Shown: in pieces, positions 43,172-54,800 of the stretch | Numbering within the stretch: position 1 is the stretch's first letter | Layout of the letters: the number at the start of each line of letters is the position of its first letter | From: Diphasiastrum complanatum | Taxonomy: Eukaryota > Streptophyta > Lycopodiopsida > Lycopodiales > Lycopodiaceae | Assembly: GCA_029204225.1 (NCBI GenBank) | Contig: CM055095.1 | Coordinates: forward strand, 14,664,049-14,728,048 | Direction of reading: 5' to 3' | Length of the DNA stretch: 64,000 bases | The notes under the pieces: generated by a model | The model's database searches: none | What the model saw: only the letters and a program-made list of their open reading frames with translations | What the model was told of the DNA's origin: nothing | Translations under genes and position numbers: made by a program

Positions 43172-44600
43172 CAGTTAGTTGCAATTTTTTCATTTGAGGA
43201 TCTGCTTTTCATAGAAGGTTGGAATTGTGGATTATAAGTCTCAGTTAAGTGAACTGGAAATGACTTTCAACTTTTAAGTTACAGGAAGTTAAGAGTATGT
43301 CTACAGGTTCTGCTCTGTTGTCTTATTGGTTGCAGGTGATGGAAGATTGATCTATGTGAAGAACTTATCAATGAATATCATTGCTTCTCAGCTGGAAGAA
43401 GAGTTTGTTAAGTTTGGGGCCATCAGACCTAATGGCATAAATGTCAGGAGTCAAAAGGTTGGTTGCCTCGGTTAGCTTTATTTTCATTGTGCTTGGTTTA
43501 TAATCACATTTTGCTAAACTTACTCGGTAATTACTGTTACCCAGCAACAAGGTTTTGGCTATGCTTTTGTGGAGTTCGAAGATGCAACCTCAGTTCAAAG
43601 TGCAATCGATGTATGTTTTCATCCTTGGGCCCTTGTGTTGTATATCTTACAGCAAAAGTTTTGAACCTTTCATTCTACTTCAGTGTCTTTAAGATCCAAG
43701 ACCTTGACAGTGAAGCCCTACAGAGATTGCAACGTAATCATTCTATGAGAAACAATATTTGTAGTTGATAGCAGTCTCGCTTTTATCGATGCACTTGGTT
43801 TAAAAGCTCATCGTCTGGTAGAGTGAATCAAAAGCTATTAGCATGAGGATCAGAATGCCACTGTCAAGCACTGAAATTTTCATTTCTTACTTACAGTTTT
43901 TACTTACAGATTGTGTAAGAGTATTGCATTCCTGAGCTCTTTAGGTTGTGTAGAATGTTCTTGTGGAATTTAAATCTCTGATAGTCCCGGACTGATATTC
44001 CAGCGATAAGCAAAATATCTATTAGAGATCAGCCCGCAGTTTTTATTGGATATGTTATTTTTTCCGTGCATGCATCTAACTGGTTGTTAGTGATCTTGTT
44101 TTAATGCAGGCTTCACCAATCATGATTGGTGGTCGTCCTGCATTTGTGCAGGAAAAAAGGCCTGCAAGTTCTCGAGGTAGGTACTAACCAAGTATTTTTG
44201 GGAACATATTTTGAACATTACGCTCGTTTTGGAATTTGAATGTTTTGGGTATTGTGGGTTAGCAGGCAGAGGTCGAATTCTTCCAGGTCGAGGTGATCGC
44301 CTATACCGGAATGATGGGATGCGCGGACGTGGATTCTTTGGTGGGCGTGGGCAAGGGCGAACCACTGGACAAGATCGTGAACGGGATATATACTTTAGAG
44401 GCAGAGGCTCGACAGCTACACGTGGTGGTCGTCAGAATCATGGTGCGACTGAGAGCAGCATTCCGAGTACTGAAAACCATATACGATATGATCTTCAAGG
44501 ATCCAATAGTTCAAGGCCACAGCAACGTGGTGTGGGGAATCATCAGGCAACACGCAATGGATCAGCTCCCCCTACTGAGTCTACTGTGACAGGTTCATAA
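29063..44600 (+). CDS. G3BP-like protein (NTF2 domain, RRM, RGG tail)
   Basis: Cytosolic RNA-binding protein of the plant Ras-GAP SH3-binding (G3BP) family, which in animals nucleates stress granules and in plants affects stress and immune responses. Coding exons: 29063-29104, 29214-29357, 32938-33253, 33398-33669, 42919-43099, 43336-43457, 43545-43610, 44110-44176, 44266-44600; all GT...AG, phases agree, 514 codons plus TAA. Residues about 10-130 form the NTF2-like domain ([35 protein letters not shown]). An acidic linker (about 165-255) ends in KKSYASI. The RRM (about 320-400) has RNP2 (LIYVKNL) and RNP1 (GFGYAFVEF). The tail has RGG/RGRG repeats. Introns 2 and 4 (3.6 and 9.2 kb) are inflated by transposons, yet the frame is clean. 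The weakest junction is the first donor (GTGCGC). Confidence 0.92.
29887..30558. mobile_element. Small TIR element (hAT-like) inside the PLE
   Basis: 672 bp with ends CATAGATGCAC... and ...GTGCATCTATG (perfect 11-bp inverted repeat). Flanks are CTGCAGAT (29879-29886) and TTGCAGAT (30559-30566), an 8-bp duplication with one mismatch. Subterminal DNA repeats GAAACGCGTTTC-type palindromes at both ends. The interior contains a GC-rich hairpin cluster (30190-30330) and no transposase frame. It interrupts the PLE reading frame and is therefore younger than the PLE. Confidence 0.85.
30190..30331. repeat. GC-rich hairpin repeats inside the TIR element
   Basis: Consecutive perfect or near-perfect small hairpins (GGGGGGTGTTGCCCCCC, GGAGGGCTACCGCCCCCC, GGGGGGCTACCGCCCCCC) are joined by CGGACCCCCTGTTTCTC-type linkers. 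Composition is strikingly unlike the AT-rich surroundings. Confidence 0.85.
33984..34360. mobile_element. Small TIR element (hAT-like MITE), 377 bp
   Basis: Exact 8-bp target duplication ATACTCAG (33976-33983 and 34361-34368). Ends are CAATGTTTAATC... and ...GATAAAACATTG, an inverted repeat with one mismatch over 12 bases. Both subterminal regions carry GAAACGCGTTT/AAACGCGTTTC words in both orientations. No coding capacity. In intron 4 of the G3BP-like gene. Confidence 0.9.
34655..34870 (+). other. Possible alternative terminal exon with a coiled coil
   Basis: After the acceptor GTTTTGCAG, an open frame of 71 codons runs to TGA. Its phase (0) matches the donor of the exon ending at 33669, so splicing would append it after KKSYASI and end the protein before the RRM. 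The peptide is highly charged with heptad-like spacing ([20 protein letters not shown]...). I do not recognise it. It may be a captured gene fragment or a chance frame. Confidence 0.25.
34871..36233. other. G3BP intron 4, unclassified segment with a PLE tail copy
   Basis: Purine-rich, non-coding DNA with no recognised frame. An 89-bp copy of the PLE 3-prime terminal region lies at 35993-36081 (listed separately). Confidence 0.5.
35993..36081 (+). repeat. Second copy of the PLE 3-prime end
   Basis: Matches 32648-32736, the last 89 bp or so before the PLE right end, with four differences by eye and no gaps. Both contain the inverted repeat GTGAAATT...AATTTCAC. It is likely the tail of a severely 5-prime-truncated PLE insertion in the same host gene. 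Confidence 0.8.
36234..36845 (-). repeat. 3-prime LTR of the Ty3/gypsy element
   Basis: On the plus strand it starts TGCACTTACAAGC and ends GCTGTAATA; the partner LTR ends GCTGTAACA, so the canonical terminal base here appears mutated. It contains two 76-bp tandem units (36469-36544 and 36545-36620), each with palindromic TGACATGTGTCA or TGACACGTGTCA. Confidence 0.9.
36858..41403 (-). pseudogene. Ty3/gypsy gag-pol, interrupted
   Basis: Minus strand, from 41403 down: a short gag N-terminus (MDPLGSAS...), out of frame with the main part; gag ([21 protein letters not shown]), zinc knuckle ([13 protein letters not shown]), protease (LFDTGSS), RT start ([21 protein letters not shown]) then TGA at 39415, RT core ([13 protein letters not shown]) then a stop at 39178, FVDDILVYS near 39120, a stop at 38995, RNase H ([17 protein letters not shown]), then after a frameshift near 38100 the integrase ([33 protein letters not shown]) and a chromodomain-like end ([16 protein letters not shown]). 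With three nonsense codons and at least two frameshifts this copy cannot make its polyprotein. Confidence 0.93.
41957..42566 (-). repeat. 5-prime LTR of the Ty3/gypsy element
   Basis: Plus-strand limits TGCACATACAAGC and GCTGTAACA. The same two 76-bp palindrome-bearing units are present (42192-42267 and 42268-42343). The palindrome TGACACGTGTCA contains a G-box, so these units are candidate LTR enhancer modules. Confidence 0.9.
43126..43165. repeat. (GA)n microsatellite in a G3BP intron
   Basis: About 20 GA units in the intron between the exons ending 43099 and starting 43336. Confidence 0.97.
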
Positions 44601-47489
44601 GAGTTGTTCCTCGAACTTCCGGCTATTGCTGGTAACAAAGGAGTGTAAAGCTTAGAATAGGCAATTTGCAGCTTTTCGTTTTCTCTTTCTGAGAAAGCCT
44701 GAAATCTTTGTTATTTGCAAGAGCTCAAAACACAGTCTTGTGATTTCCTCCCCTTTTGTATGATCAACGGTGCCTGCCCGATTCAACCTCACTAGAAAAG
44801 GCTTTTGCGATCTTTCAGAAAAGCAAAGTGGGAAGTCTCCCATTTAGCAATCTTTGTCAGGGTTTATTTTTATGTTTTTGAGGACTTGAGCTCCTAACAT
44901 TAATTTTTTATTCTAGGTATCCTGTTTTTCATCAGTCTTCGAAGGCTGACAACTATCGCCTGCAAACTAACCATTGGATAGCTATGATAAAGTTTGAAAG
45001 AGTTACCATTTATTGAAGCCCTACGATTGGATATCATGAATATTGCATGGCAATGTGCTACTTGCACGGTTTTGCTTTAATGCTTCATTAGATTATGCAT
45101 CCAAAGTTTTCAAGGATGTATCTGATAGCTCAGTTGCATTCTTTGGAAAACCAATCTTCATACTTGAAAGTACCACAAGTGGCCTAGTTGGCCTTTTTCC
45201 CAATGTGGAATTGTGGTAAAAGTTCTAGAGGCTTGCATACAACGAATATGAACCAGAGATGTTTGCATACAATTAATTTGAAACAAACATAGCATGCAAT
45301 AGATGTGAAGCGAAACTAAATGTGGTTTCACATGGTAAAGTCCAGGGCCATTTCAAAATTTACACTTACCCCCCTAGTTTGAAAGCTCAGGTCCTTCCAA
45401 GTCAGTCCATGTGAAAGGCCCTTTCATATGAAGGGCAAAGCATTTATTATTTAAATTCAAATTAGATAAGGTATTTATGATTTTTATTGGAAGGTATAGA
45501 GATGGCCCACCACTTACTCCCCAATACTCCAAGAGGCCCAAGGTATTCCCTTGGTATCTTGACTTACCCCAGCTTGGCAATTTTCAATGCCACCTAGGGG
45601 CAACTCTTACTCCTTGTGAAATGGGAAGAGATTTATTTCTATTAATTTGAAATATTCTAGGTTCTCTAAACATTCCTTAAACATATTGCTAAGAGTTGGG
45701 ATCCAAATCCTAAACCTTTTACAAATGAAAGAAAGCAGTACAGAAATCAAGAATCGTATGTGAGAGCATAACTTATTTGCAATTACATGAACATAAAGCT
45801 TGTGCATTCTCATAAACTCATGGTTTCACAGGCTTTCAAATTTTGTTTTATTAAGTTAAGGCACATATGGATGAAAAATACCCATCCATTAATTAGCAAA
45901 TGGGAAAAACTCATGCATTTGCATTCAATGTCCAACATTTCAATGTCAACAAAAATTATTGAAGATGTTGAGAGATACAAAAGGTAACAAACCTATTTAT
46001 GGAAGAGACATTGATTGATATATTGACGCAAACATATGTGGTACAAAAGAGGGTTGCAGATGGTTGAGACAAGAACAATGCGTTAGTAGATGGGTGAGAA
46101 AACACCCATATATGCTTGACAGATGGGTATTTCTCACCCACGGATCCCATGTCCATCGTTTTAAAAATAAAAAACATAGAGGTGTAGGGACCTATGAGAC
46201 ATATAGCAGCATCTAGACTTGGTTATGAAAGAGGTAATGAATAACATAGATGCACTAAGATTCTGAATCTTACATATCTGGTTCTGGAAGAAGCTTGTAG
46301 ATGGATGAGAAACACCAAAATGTTGAGCTAGTATTCTAGAGAGGCAAGAAGTGTGTGGTAACTAAGCAAAATGCAAGATGGGGTGTTAGAAATAGTTGAT
46401 CAAGTGCGAGGTGCAAGAGGAGGCAACTGGATCAATCAAACGTTTTTGTCTCAAGGATGGATCAAAGCCAGAAGTAGGCCAGAGAGGTAGCGATGGAGCA
46501 ACAGGTGGCAAAATTGCAAGCAGATCTGATGCCCACAAAACAGCAAGGTCGCAGTAGGTAGGGTAGGCAATAACCAATCAACGATCAGGCAGCAGGCTTG
46601 TGTTTTGCAGATTTATACGTCCAATTAGCTTCTATCATGCTTTAGCTTGGAGCTTAGGAAGACTCAACTACGGAACTGATATAGAATTAAACAAGGGAGT
46701 GTGATTATCTGAGACAGAGAGAAAGGAGTGCAGGCAGGCTACAAGTTTTTCAGAGCCTTCGTTCATGATCTAAGTTGGTGCTTTGGAGATCTTTGGAAGC
46801 ACTTTGAAAGTTGCAACTCTTGAAGAGAGCAGAGCAGAGCGCATGAAGATTTGCAGATTATGATGCAAAGGCAAAGCAAAACAGAGCTCAGGTGAAGAAT
46901 TTTGCAGCTTTCGACTGTTATATATACATAAACTCTGGTTTAGAAACATAAAGGCAGAATGAAGAAGGATGGAGGGGTAAGAGAACTCTAATTCTTCTAA
47001 GAATCGTTACTTTCTTGGTATTCTTGGAGAGGATAGTACAAGTCAGGTTATCCGCAGCGCTTCTGTGAAGCCAATAAACTGTTGTCTGTTATTCAAAGGC
47101 AGCGAAAGGAATATGTGATCCTCTAGGTTTGGAGTTTGCATGATTTGCTAGCAGAATACATCATTCATCGGAGTTGAGAGAGATTTGAGCACCTAGTGGA
47201 GCATCTACACCATCGCTGATTTTCTTAAAAAGTGAGCTTGTCAGGTGTAGATTTCTTCCTAGATTTACGGCTGCCTTTTATGTGATCTTCGGGCTTTCCA
47301 AGCAATCATTTTCAGCAGGTATTAGGGCACTTTTGGTTGTGGGCAAGCTAGTCGCTGGTAGAGGCTACCTTGAAAAGTACTTCCCATCGTATTAGAATTA
47401 TAGGATGTACCGTTCTGACTGCAACTACTTGAAGAAGTTCTCTCACTTGGTAGCAAAGGAGCAGCGGTGATGATTGTCAACCATATTGC
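44601..47489. other. 3-prime UTR of the G3BP-like gene and intergenic DNA
   Basis: The first 300 bases or so are T-rich and probably 3-prime UTR. Beyond that I see no coding frame, RNA gene or identifiable transposon to 47489. Confidence 0.5.
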
Positions 47490-47855
47490 TATAAAGAGAC
47501 GTCATTCCAATCAAAAATCGACTATCAGTCATTATAAGCATCAAATGAAACAAATATCATCAACATTTTGAAAAACAAAAAAATTGTCATAAAATGGGAG
47601 CTCAAGGTAAATGTAATTCTAATAAAAATTTAGTTGATAATAATCTAGTCCCTAGTGACTAATGGAGATGTATCTTTTAGCAAAACAATATATGACTTTT
47701 TGAACAATCATGTTTTCATGCAAAACATTGTCAATTATGAAGTGATCGATAGATCGCAATGAGATGAACGCGTAAACTTTGTTTTGTGGCACTTTTCTCG
47801 ACAATCGCATAAAAGCTCTATAAGGTTGGCATATGTCATAAATTTATTTTTCAAC
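47490..47855. repeat. Dispersed repeat, copy 1
   Basis: Starts TATAAAGAGACGTC and ends CATAAATTTATTTTTCAAC. It is similar along its length, in the same orientation, to 63231-63571. Non-coding; family unknown. Confidence 0.85.
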
Positions 47856-48038
47856 CTTTACACCTTACTAATAATGTCATCTAGTCCATATTGATCAAGT
47901 ATGTTAGCAATTAAGAGCTTCAAGTAGTTGATTTGCAATAGTTTTTAATCCTGGCTCTTGGCTTCAACTTGATTTGATTTTCATTCTAATTGCTTTTGTC
48001 GTTGTTAGATCTAATGATGCGTATAAATTAATGGATGA
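47856..48038. repeat. Left arm of a long inverted repeat
   Basis: CTTTACACCTTACTAATAAT... is the reverse complement, with substitutions and one insertion of about 25 bp, of 51241-51399. The arms enclose about 3.2 kb that includes a minus-strand copia fragment. No transposase is seen between them. Confidence 0.8.
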
Positions 48039-49250
48039 TAAACTGATATGACCCATTACTAGTTTTTTTTTCCTTGCGCTGCTTCAATATTGGATTTGAT
48101 GGATTATAATGATTAGCTATAGAAATTTTTGATACAATTTGTTATTAGAGTTGTAGGGTGCCCATTGTTACTTTTCAATACATCTATTTTAAATTATTTT
48201 ATTTAGTTCTTTAGAATTGGAGTGAGAACTAATAATGTGCATGTTAAGAAGATTGCTCTACAATAGAATCATATCAAGGATTGATTAACGATATGATTGA
48301 CAAATACTATATTCGAAGAAACATTGTTATTTGTTTGTGAACTCTTTGATTGATAAAGATTATAGTTAGTTTGATTTTGAACTCAACTCTGTTTGAACCA
48401 CTATAAAAGGAGTGTCTCAATATATAAAATGATTCAAAATAAATTAGCAAAATCTGGTGAGAAAGATTAATGGCCTTTTTATCATTATTCAAATCTATCA
48501 ACTTGAATGATATTACTAGGTGCCACTATAATGAACAACATGTGATGATTAGATGAAAAAAATTCATATTGTGAAAAGCTATAAAACCAAACCAGCCCAT
48601 ATTTAACACTAAAAGAACTCCCTCTTTAGAAAAATGATATTATTTATACTATGTTGATTAACATAACAAGAAATACTTGCTACGACAAGCTAGGTATCAC
48701 AAGAACTGAAGTTTACTCACACATGGATTTCTCTCGAACCTTGTGCATGAGGCACTACATCGTCACCCTTTTTTCACATTAAAAATAAGATTCATTCTAC
48801 AAGCTCATGATCCTAGCTTTTTCATCAATATCACAATCACATGTTGTCTTTGCATCTTTCAACAAGACAATTATCTATATGCAATTGGACATGCCATTGA
48901 AAAGCACTTTCATGAAATGTAGAACATTGTCCAAAACCAAAACCAAAACGGTCCAAGGTTAAGACTAAAGTGAAAAACTTCAACATTAGGGAAGTTGTAT
49001 ATATGATCTCATATGTGTTTCTAGATAAAGGTGATCCACATTTGGATCTAACCCACATTGGATCTAGTTATGAGACACAATTTGGTTCAATGTGTTTCCT
49101 AGTTTTGATAGCTTGTAATGCCTTTGACAAACATGTGAATTTTAGTGCTTGCAATAAGTTCTCGTCTACTCATTTTGACAATCAATCTTTTTTATAAGGC
49201 CAACTCTTGTAAAGCTACCTTTACAAGCTTTACTTTCGGTGCCACTGGCG
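48039..49250. other. AT-rich DNA inside the inverted repeat, nothing recognised
   Basis: No coding frame of note and no repeat matching other parts of the window by eye. Confidence 0.5.
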
Positions 49251-49309
49251 TCAGCATTGTCCTCGGTGCCAGCAGCACCACTGCTGCTTCCGGCGCCGCT
49301 CCCGGCAGA

Positions 49310-50683
49310 AAACTTTCTCCCGAATGAAATGATACTGGATTTCTATGTGCTTGGATTTGCCATGAAATCTGGGATTCAGTGACAGTGAGATACAGCTCAT
49401 GTCATCACACAGAATGGTGGTAGCATTAAACTGAGTGTGATGCAAGTCGTGAAGTAATAACCTGATTCATACAGTTTCTTTTGAAGCTTGACATGCTGCG
49501 ATGTACTCTGCCTTTGTCGAAGAAAGCACAACTATTTCTGCTTCCTTGAGTTCCACGAAATCGGTCCCCCTGTCAGATAGAAACAGAACCCGAAGGTAGA
49601 TTTTCTGGTAGAGACTGTTCCTCCCCAATCTGAGTCGGAATAGTCTCGCAGGACGAGTGGGTTGATAGCATTTCCATCATAACATAAGATGTGATCTAAA
49701 CTTCCCTAAATATATCTCATCACTCTCTTTAATGCTTTCCAATGAGAGATCCTAGGATTAGACATGAATTGACTCAATGTGCTAATAGTGTATGCTAAAT
49801 CTGGTCTAGTACACAACATTGCATACATTAGAGATCCGATTAGTGAATGATAAGGGTACTTTGCTAAGTCGAGTACTTCACTATCAGTCTCAGCACAAGA
49901 AGCTAAAATGCCTTTTAGATATGACTGCTGGCTAAGGTAGATCTTCTTCTGAAGTCTATTTCTAGTAATGTGAATTCCTAGCAAATAATGAACAGCTCCT
50001 AAATCAGTCATGTCAAATTCCTTTGACAGATCACTCTTAATAATGTGCAGTAGAGAAGTGTCGTTAGACAGAATAAATGCATCATCTACGTAAAGAGCTA
50101 TGTGAACTGAATTGGTGCCTATATGCTTTGAATAAACATTACAGTCAGCTGAACTATTTGCAAATCCCAATTGAATGAGGTAAGAATTGATTCTATCGAA
50201 CCATGCTCTTGCAGCCTGTTTTAGACTGTAGATTGCTTTGTGTAGCTTGCACACTTTGTGCTCTTGGCCTTTGACTTTGAATCCTTCCGGTTGGAAGGTG
50301 TACAGCTCCTCTTCGAAATTGTCGTTGAGAAATGTTGTCTTCACATCCATTTGGTGCATTTCGAGGTCTTTCGCGGCTAGTAACGCAATCAGGGTTCTGA
50401 TTGACTGCATTTTGACGACAGGACTGAAAATTTCTTGATAATCTACTCCTTGGACTTGACTGAATCCTTTAGCCACCAGCCGTGCTTTCCATTTTGCAAT
50501 AGAACCATCAAATTTGATCTTCTTCTTGAAGATCCACTTGTTGTCGATAACTCTCTTGTGAATGGGGAAGTTGACCAGTGTCCAGGTCTGATTCGTCAAA
50601 AGTGAGTTGTACTCGCTTTCCATAGCTTTTTGCCACTTCACAACAAACACCCTATCACTCTTGTGGATCTTGTGTAGATCCAT
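49310..50683 (-). pseudogene. Ty1/copia RT-RNase H fragment
   Basis: Minus strand: the frame at 49706-50683 begins near the RT start (WIFKKKIKFDGSIAKWKARL), includes MDVKTTFLNDNFEEELY, the catalytic LYVDDAF motif and YLLGIHITR, and ends in ISHWKALKRVMRYI. Past stops, RNase H and the C-terminal end continue to about 49310 (KAEYIAACQ-like, KHIEIQYHFIREKVF). Gag, protease and integrase are absent, and no LTRs are found. It is shorter than a full copia pol. Confidence 0.88.
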
Positions 50684-50699
50684 TTAGGGTCCTAAGGTA

Positions 50700-51240
50700 C
50701 TGTACTTTCACATTTTTTAGCTGTTTTACTTAGCACGTCGGCTTACTATATCTAGAGGTTGAATTTTCTAATGAAATAATGTTTTTACTCAAATTTGGTT
50801 TTCAAATGTGTCAAAATAGCTTTTCTATCTTATAATTTATGTGGCTAGCACGCGTGCATGCTAGTTGAATCAGGTCCAAAAAAAATTGATTTTTTCATAA
50901 AATTCTTCAAAAAAACTTCATTGTTTTTTAAATAATTTTTTTTTAGGCTAACACGCCAACATGCTAGCTTTGACAACTTCAAGAACAGTTTTTATATATA
51001 TATATATAAAAGTAAACCTATATTGATAGAGTAACAAAGTATTTTGTGATGGACATATTTAAAATTTGATAGATAGTCAAATTTTTAAAACCACAATTCT
51101 TGTTCTTAAAAAATCATGTAGTGGCATAAAAAGAGTAGCAACCAGTGCTACCATTTTGTTGGATCATGGGTAAAAGAAACTCATAAAACTCACAAAAAAT
51201 TCACTTGCAAAATGTCAAGTGACATATCGTACCAATATAT
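50700..51240. other. AT-rich spacer, nothing recognised
   Basis: Includes a short (TA)n run near 50995-51008 and no coding signal. Confidence 0.5.
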
Positions 51241-51399
51241 CATCCATTAATTTTTATGCATCATTAGATCTAACAACGATGAAAGCAATTGTAGTAGGAG
51301 CCAGGATTAAAAACTATCGTAGATCAACTACTTGAAGCTCTTGAATGCTAACATACTTGATCAATATGGACTAGACGACATTATTAATAAGGTGTAAAG
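51241..51399. repeat. Right arm of the long inverted repeat
   Basis: Reverse complement of 47856-48038. From CATCCATTAATTTTTATGCA to GGTGTAAAG it matches the left arm, apart from an insertion of about 25 bp in that arm. Confidence 0.8.
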
Positions 51400-51700
51400 A
51401 GAGATCAATCAAATCAAATCAAATCAACCTGGAGGTGGTCCCAAAATACAAAGAACACCTGAGCACAAGGCATTACGTATTGGGAACTATCCACTCGGTA
51501 AAAATATCTTTAAATCAGCACACATTCTCTAAAAGCCAAAGGTAGCATGATATTTACAATTTTTTAAATGGGTGTTTGAATCGCCTAAGGCTAGAATGTG
51601 CACAGTCTTTAAAACATGTGCACACAACATGCGTACTTCCAATCCCCCTCGGGTAGTAGGTACCTATCAAGCTCCAGACTCGAGTGAGTCGATTTGCAAG

Positions 51701-51789
51701 TGTAGGAATCCAGAATCAAGACTATCCATTAACACAAAGTATTCTCAAAGAGAAGAGAGAGATGGTTAGATGACCCTCTTGTAGAAATG
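51701..51789 (-). repeat. Truncated 3-prime LTR of copia element B
   Basis: 89 bp matching the outer end of the LTR at 62110 with a few differences. The match stops after CTTGTAGAAA, and the RNase H stop follows about 17 bases later, so an internal deletion removed about 350 bp of LTR and the polypurine tract. Confidence 0.85.
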
Positions 51790-51806
51790 ACATGTATTCA
51801 CTAAGT

Positions 51807-54800
51807 AAGAAAATCAGCATGTTGCTTTAAATTTAAAGCTTTACAAAGAGCTTTAAATCGAACTCTAGGCAATGGCTTAGTGAACACATCTGCAATATTA
51901 TCCTCCGTGGGACAATATTCAAGCGTGATGTCGCCAATATGAAGCTTCTCCCGAACAAAGTGATAGTGGATCTCGATATGCTTTGTTCTTGCATGAAATA
52001 TTGGATTTCATGCAATGGCAATAGCTCTTTGACTATCTGCAAATAGGAGAGTAGCTGAGGGCTGGCCATGCTTCATATCAACAAGTAATTGTCTCAGCCA
52101 TATACACTCAGTAGTGGCTGAAAACGTTGCTCTATATTCTGCTTCACTTGAAGATGTAGCAACTGTGGGCTGCTTCTTGCTTAACCAAGAAACTGCAGAA
52201 TTTCCAATGAAAAAGCAATGACCACTAGTAGAGTGTCTAGTGTCTTGATCTCCACCCCAATACGAGTCACAAAAACCAGCCAAACATGCATCATCACTAG
52301 AAGGATAAAACAGACCAAGTGTTTTACTTCCTTCAAGATATCGAAGGATCCTCTTCAATGCTTTCCAATGTGATGTCAACGGAGCATGCATGAATTGACT
52401 CATGAGGGAAACACTATAAGATATGTCTGGTCTTGAGTTGCATAAGTAAATGAGACTTCCAACCGCTTGACAATATAGTGTAGTATCAAATGGTTCACCA
52501 CCACTTTGATTACTTAACTTTGGGCCCGTCTCAATTGGTGTAGCAATCGGCTTGCAATCTTCCATTTTTAAACGCTTCAAAATCTGCTTAATGTACCGCT
52601 GTTGGGTAATGAAGATTCCAGCCTTTCCTTGCAAAAACTCAAGACCAAGGTAGAAATGCAATTGGCCCAAATCTGATGTATCATAAACTGAAGCAAAATC
52701 AGATTTTAAGACTGCAATATATTGTTCATTACTACCCGTAATGATAATATCATCAACATATAGCAAAATGATGATGATAAACTCAGATGTATGCATGACA
52801 TAAAGTATAGATTCACTAAGACTGTTAGGAAATCCACGATCACAAAAGTATGTGTGTATCTTTTGATACCACATCCTTGGGGCTTGTTTTAGTCCATAAG
52901 AGCCTTCTTGAGAAGACACACTTTGTCTTCTTGACTAGCAACCCAAAAACCAGCAGGTTGTTGAAGGTAAACTTCCTCATTAAGATCACCATTGAGGAAG
53001 GCTGTCTTTATGTCAACTTGGTGCATAGGCCAACCATGATGGGCAGCCAAAGTAGTGACTATCCTTACGGTAGTTATTGGTGCAGTAGGTGCAAAAGTTT
53101 CCTCATAATCAATGCCCTCCTTTTGCGCATAACCTTTGGCAACAAGTCCTGCCTTGTACCTTTCAACAGTACAATCGGACTTGTACTTGATCTTATAAAC
53201 TCATTTACAGCCAATTGCTGAAGTGATCTAAACTGTCAACACTTTGCTGTCCAAAGTGCTCTGAAATTGGACTATGTTGTCCAAAGTTTTCAACAAGACG
53301 TTCATCTTCATAAATCTGCTCCTCTTGATGAATTATGGGTTGTTCACTTGAAGAACCAGTGGGCTGTCCATTAGAGGATAATGGCAATCCCTCCTCTTCA
53401 ACATTAGATGGTGATACCAAATCTGGAAACACTTCAACATAGTCATATTGGGGGATGTCCCCTGTCATGACATGAATGGGCGCAAGATCATAGGGGGTTC
53501 TTCTCATCAAAATGAATATCACGACTCACTACGATTTTGTTAGTATCCCCATTAAACAATCTATAGCCTTTACTTTCACTACTATAGCCCATAAAAATGC
53601 ATTTTACTCCTTTATCATCTAGTTTGGATCTTAGCTTATCGGGAATAAACGCATAAGCCGTGCAACCAAAAGTGCGAAAGTGAGAAATCGATGGCTTCTT
53701 ACCATACCAAAATTCATAAGGAGTCAAAATCTTCAAGGCTTTAGTCGGACACCGATTACTAATGTATGCTGCCGTAATAACCGCTTCAGCCCAAAACTTG
53801 TGGGGAACGCCCTTGGCCTTAAGCATGCAACGAGCCATCTCCATGATTGTGCGATTTTTTCTCTCGGCAACACCATTTTGTTGCGGTGTGTAAGGTGTAG
53901 TCATTTGATGTAGAATGCCTTTGCTTTGAAGAAACATGCCGAACGTACTTTTAATGTATTCCCCTCCTCGATCGGTACGTAGTATCTTCAAAGTGTGCCC
54001 AAATTAATTTTCTATCATAGCAAGTATGCATCCTTCGCATACATGTCCTTCGGGATGCTCCATATTTGGAATGCCTTCCACCATGTTGAATTTCTTCAAC
54101 ATATTCAAACTTCCAAAATTGAGGTGCCCGTACCTCGCATGCCATAGTTTAGCCAACTCCAATGCATGTGAATTAGTAGCAACAAGACCAAAGGATGTCA
54201 AAGCTTTAGGTTCATAAATATCCAACAAAAACAAACCTCCTCGCAATGTTCTCGAAGCAACAATTAAAAGTGATCTCTTTGGATCTTTTATAAGACATTT
54301 GTCTTCTTTAAATTCTACAATCAATCCTTGATTCATTATTGTAAAGACCGAAATGAGATTTTCTTAATCTTAGGAACATAAAGTACATTTTGAATGTACT
54401 TTTCTTCTCCACTGGGAAGAATGAGTGGTATAGATCCAGTGCCTTCAATTGGATAGGAGGTGTTGTCAACACCTTGAACCTTGCTTCCATCTTTGATTTT
54501 CATAAGCTTTGTGAAGACGTCTCTATGGTGAGTCATATGGCGTGTAGCTCCGCTATCAATCACCCAATCAATGGAAGAAAAAACAGCAACCTGCAAAGCT
54601 GAAGTAGTGCTATTTTCCGCTGAAAAACCAGCAAGTTGAGAAGTGGTAGAAATCTCATTTTGTTAGAAATGAGATTGTTAGTGACAAAAGCAAAATCACC
54701 ATTGAAAGAATCATCTTCCTTTTGATGTTCTAATGAAATCATGGCTGTATTTGTATCAATACCTTTCTCTTTATCCTTAGTAAGCTTCTTCCTATATTCC

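Noticed and set aside
25642-50683. The two copia fragments at 25.6-26.7 kb and 49.3-50.7 kb as halves of one element
   Set aside because: Both are on the minus strand, but the integrase part lies at lower coordinates than the RT part, the reverse of copia order, and the G3BP gene lies between them.
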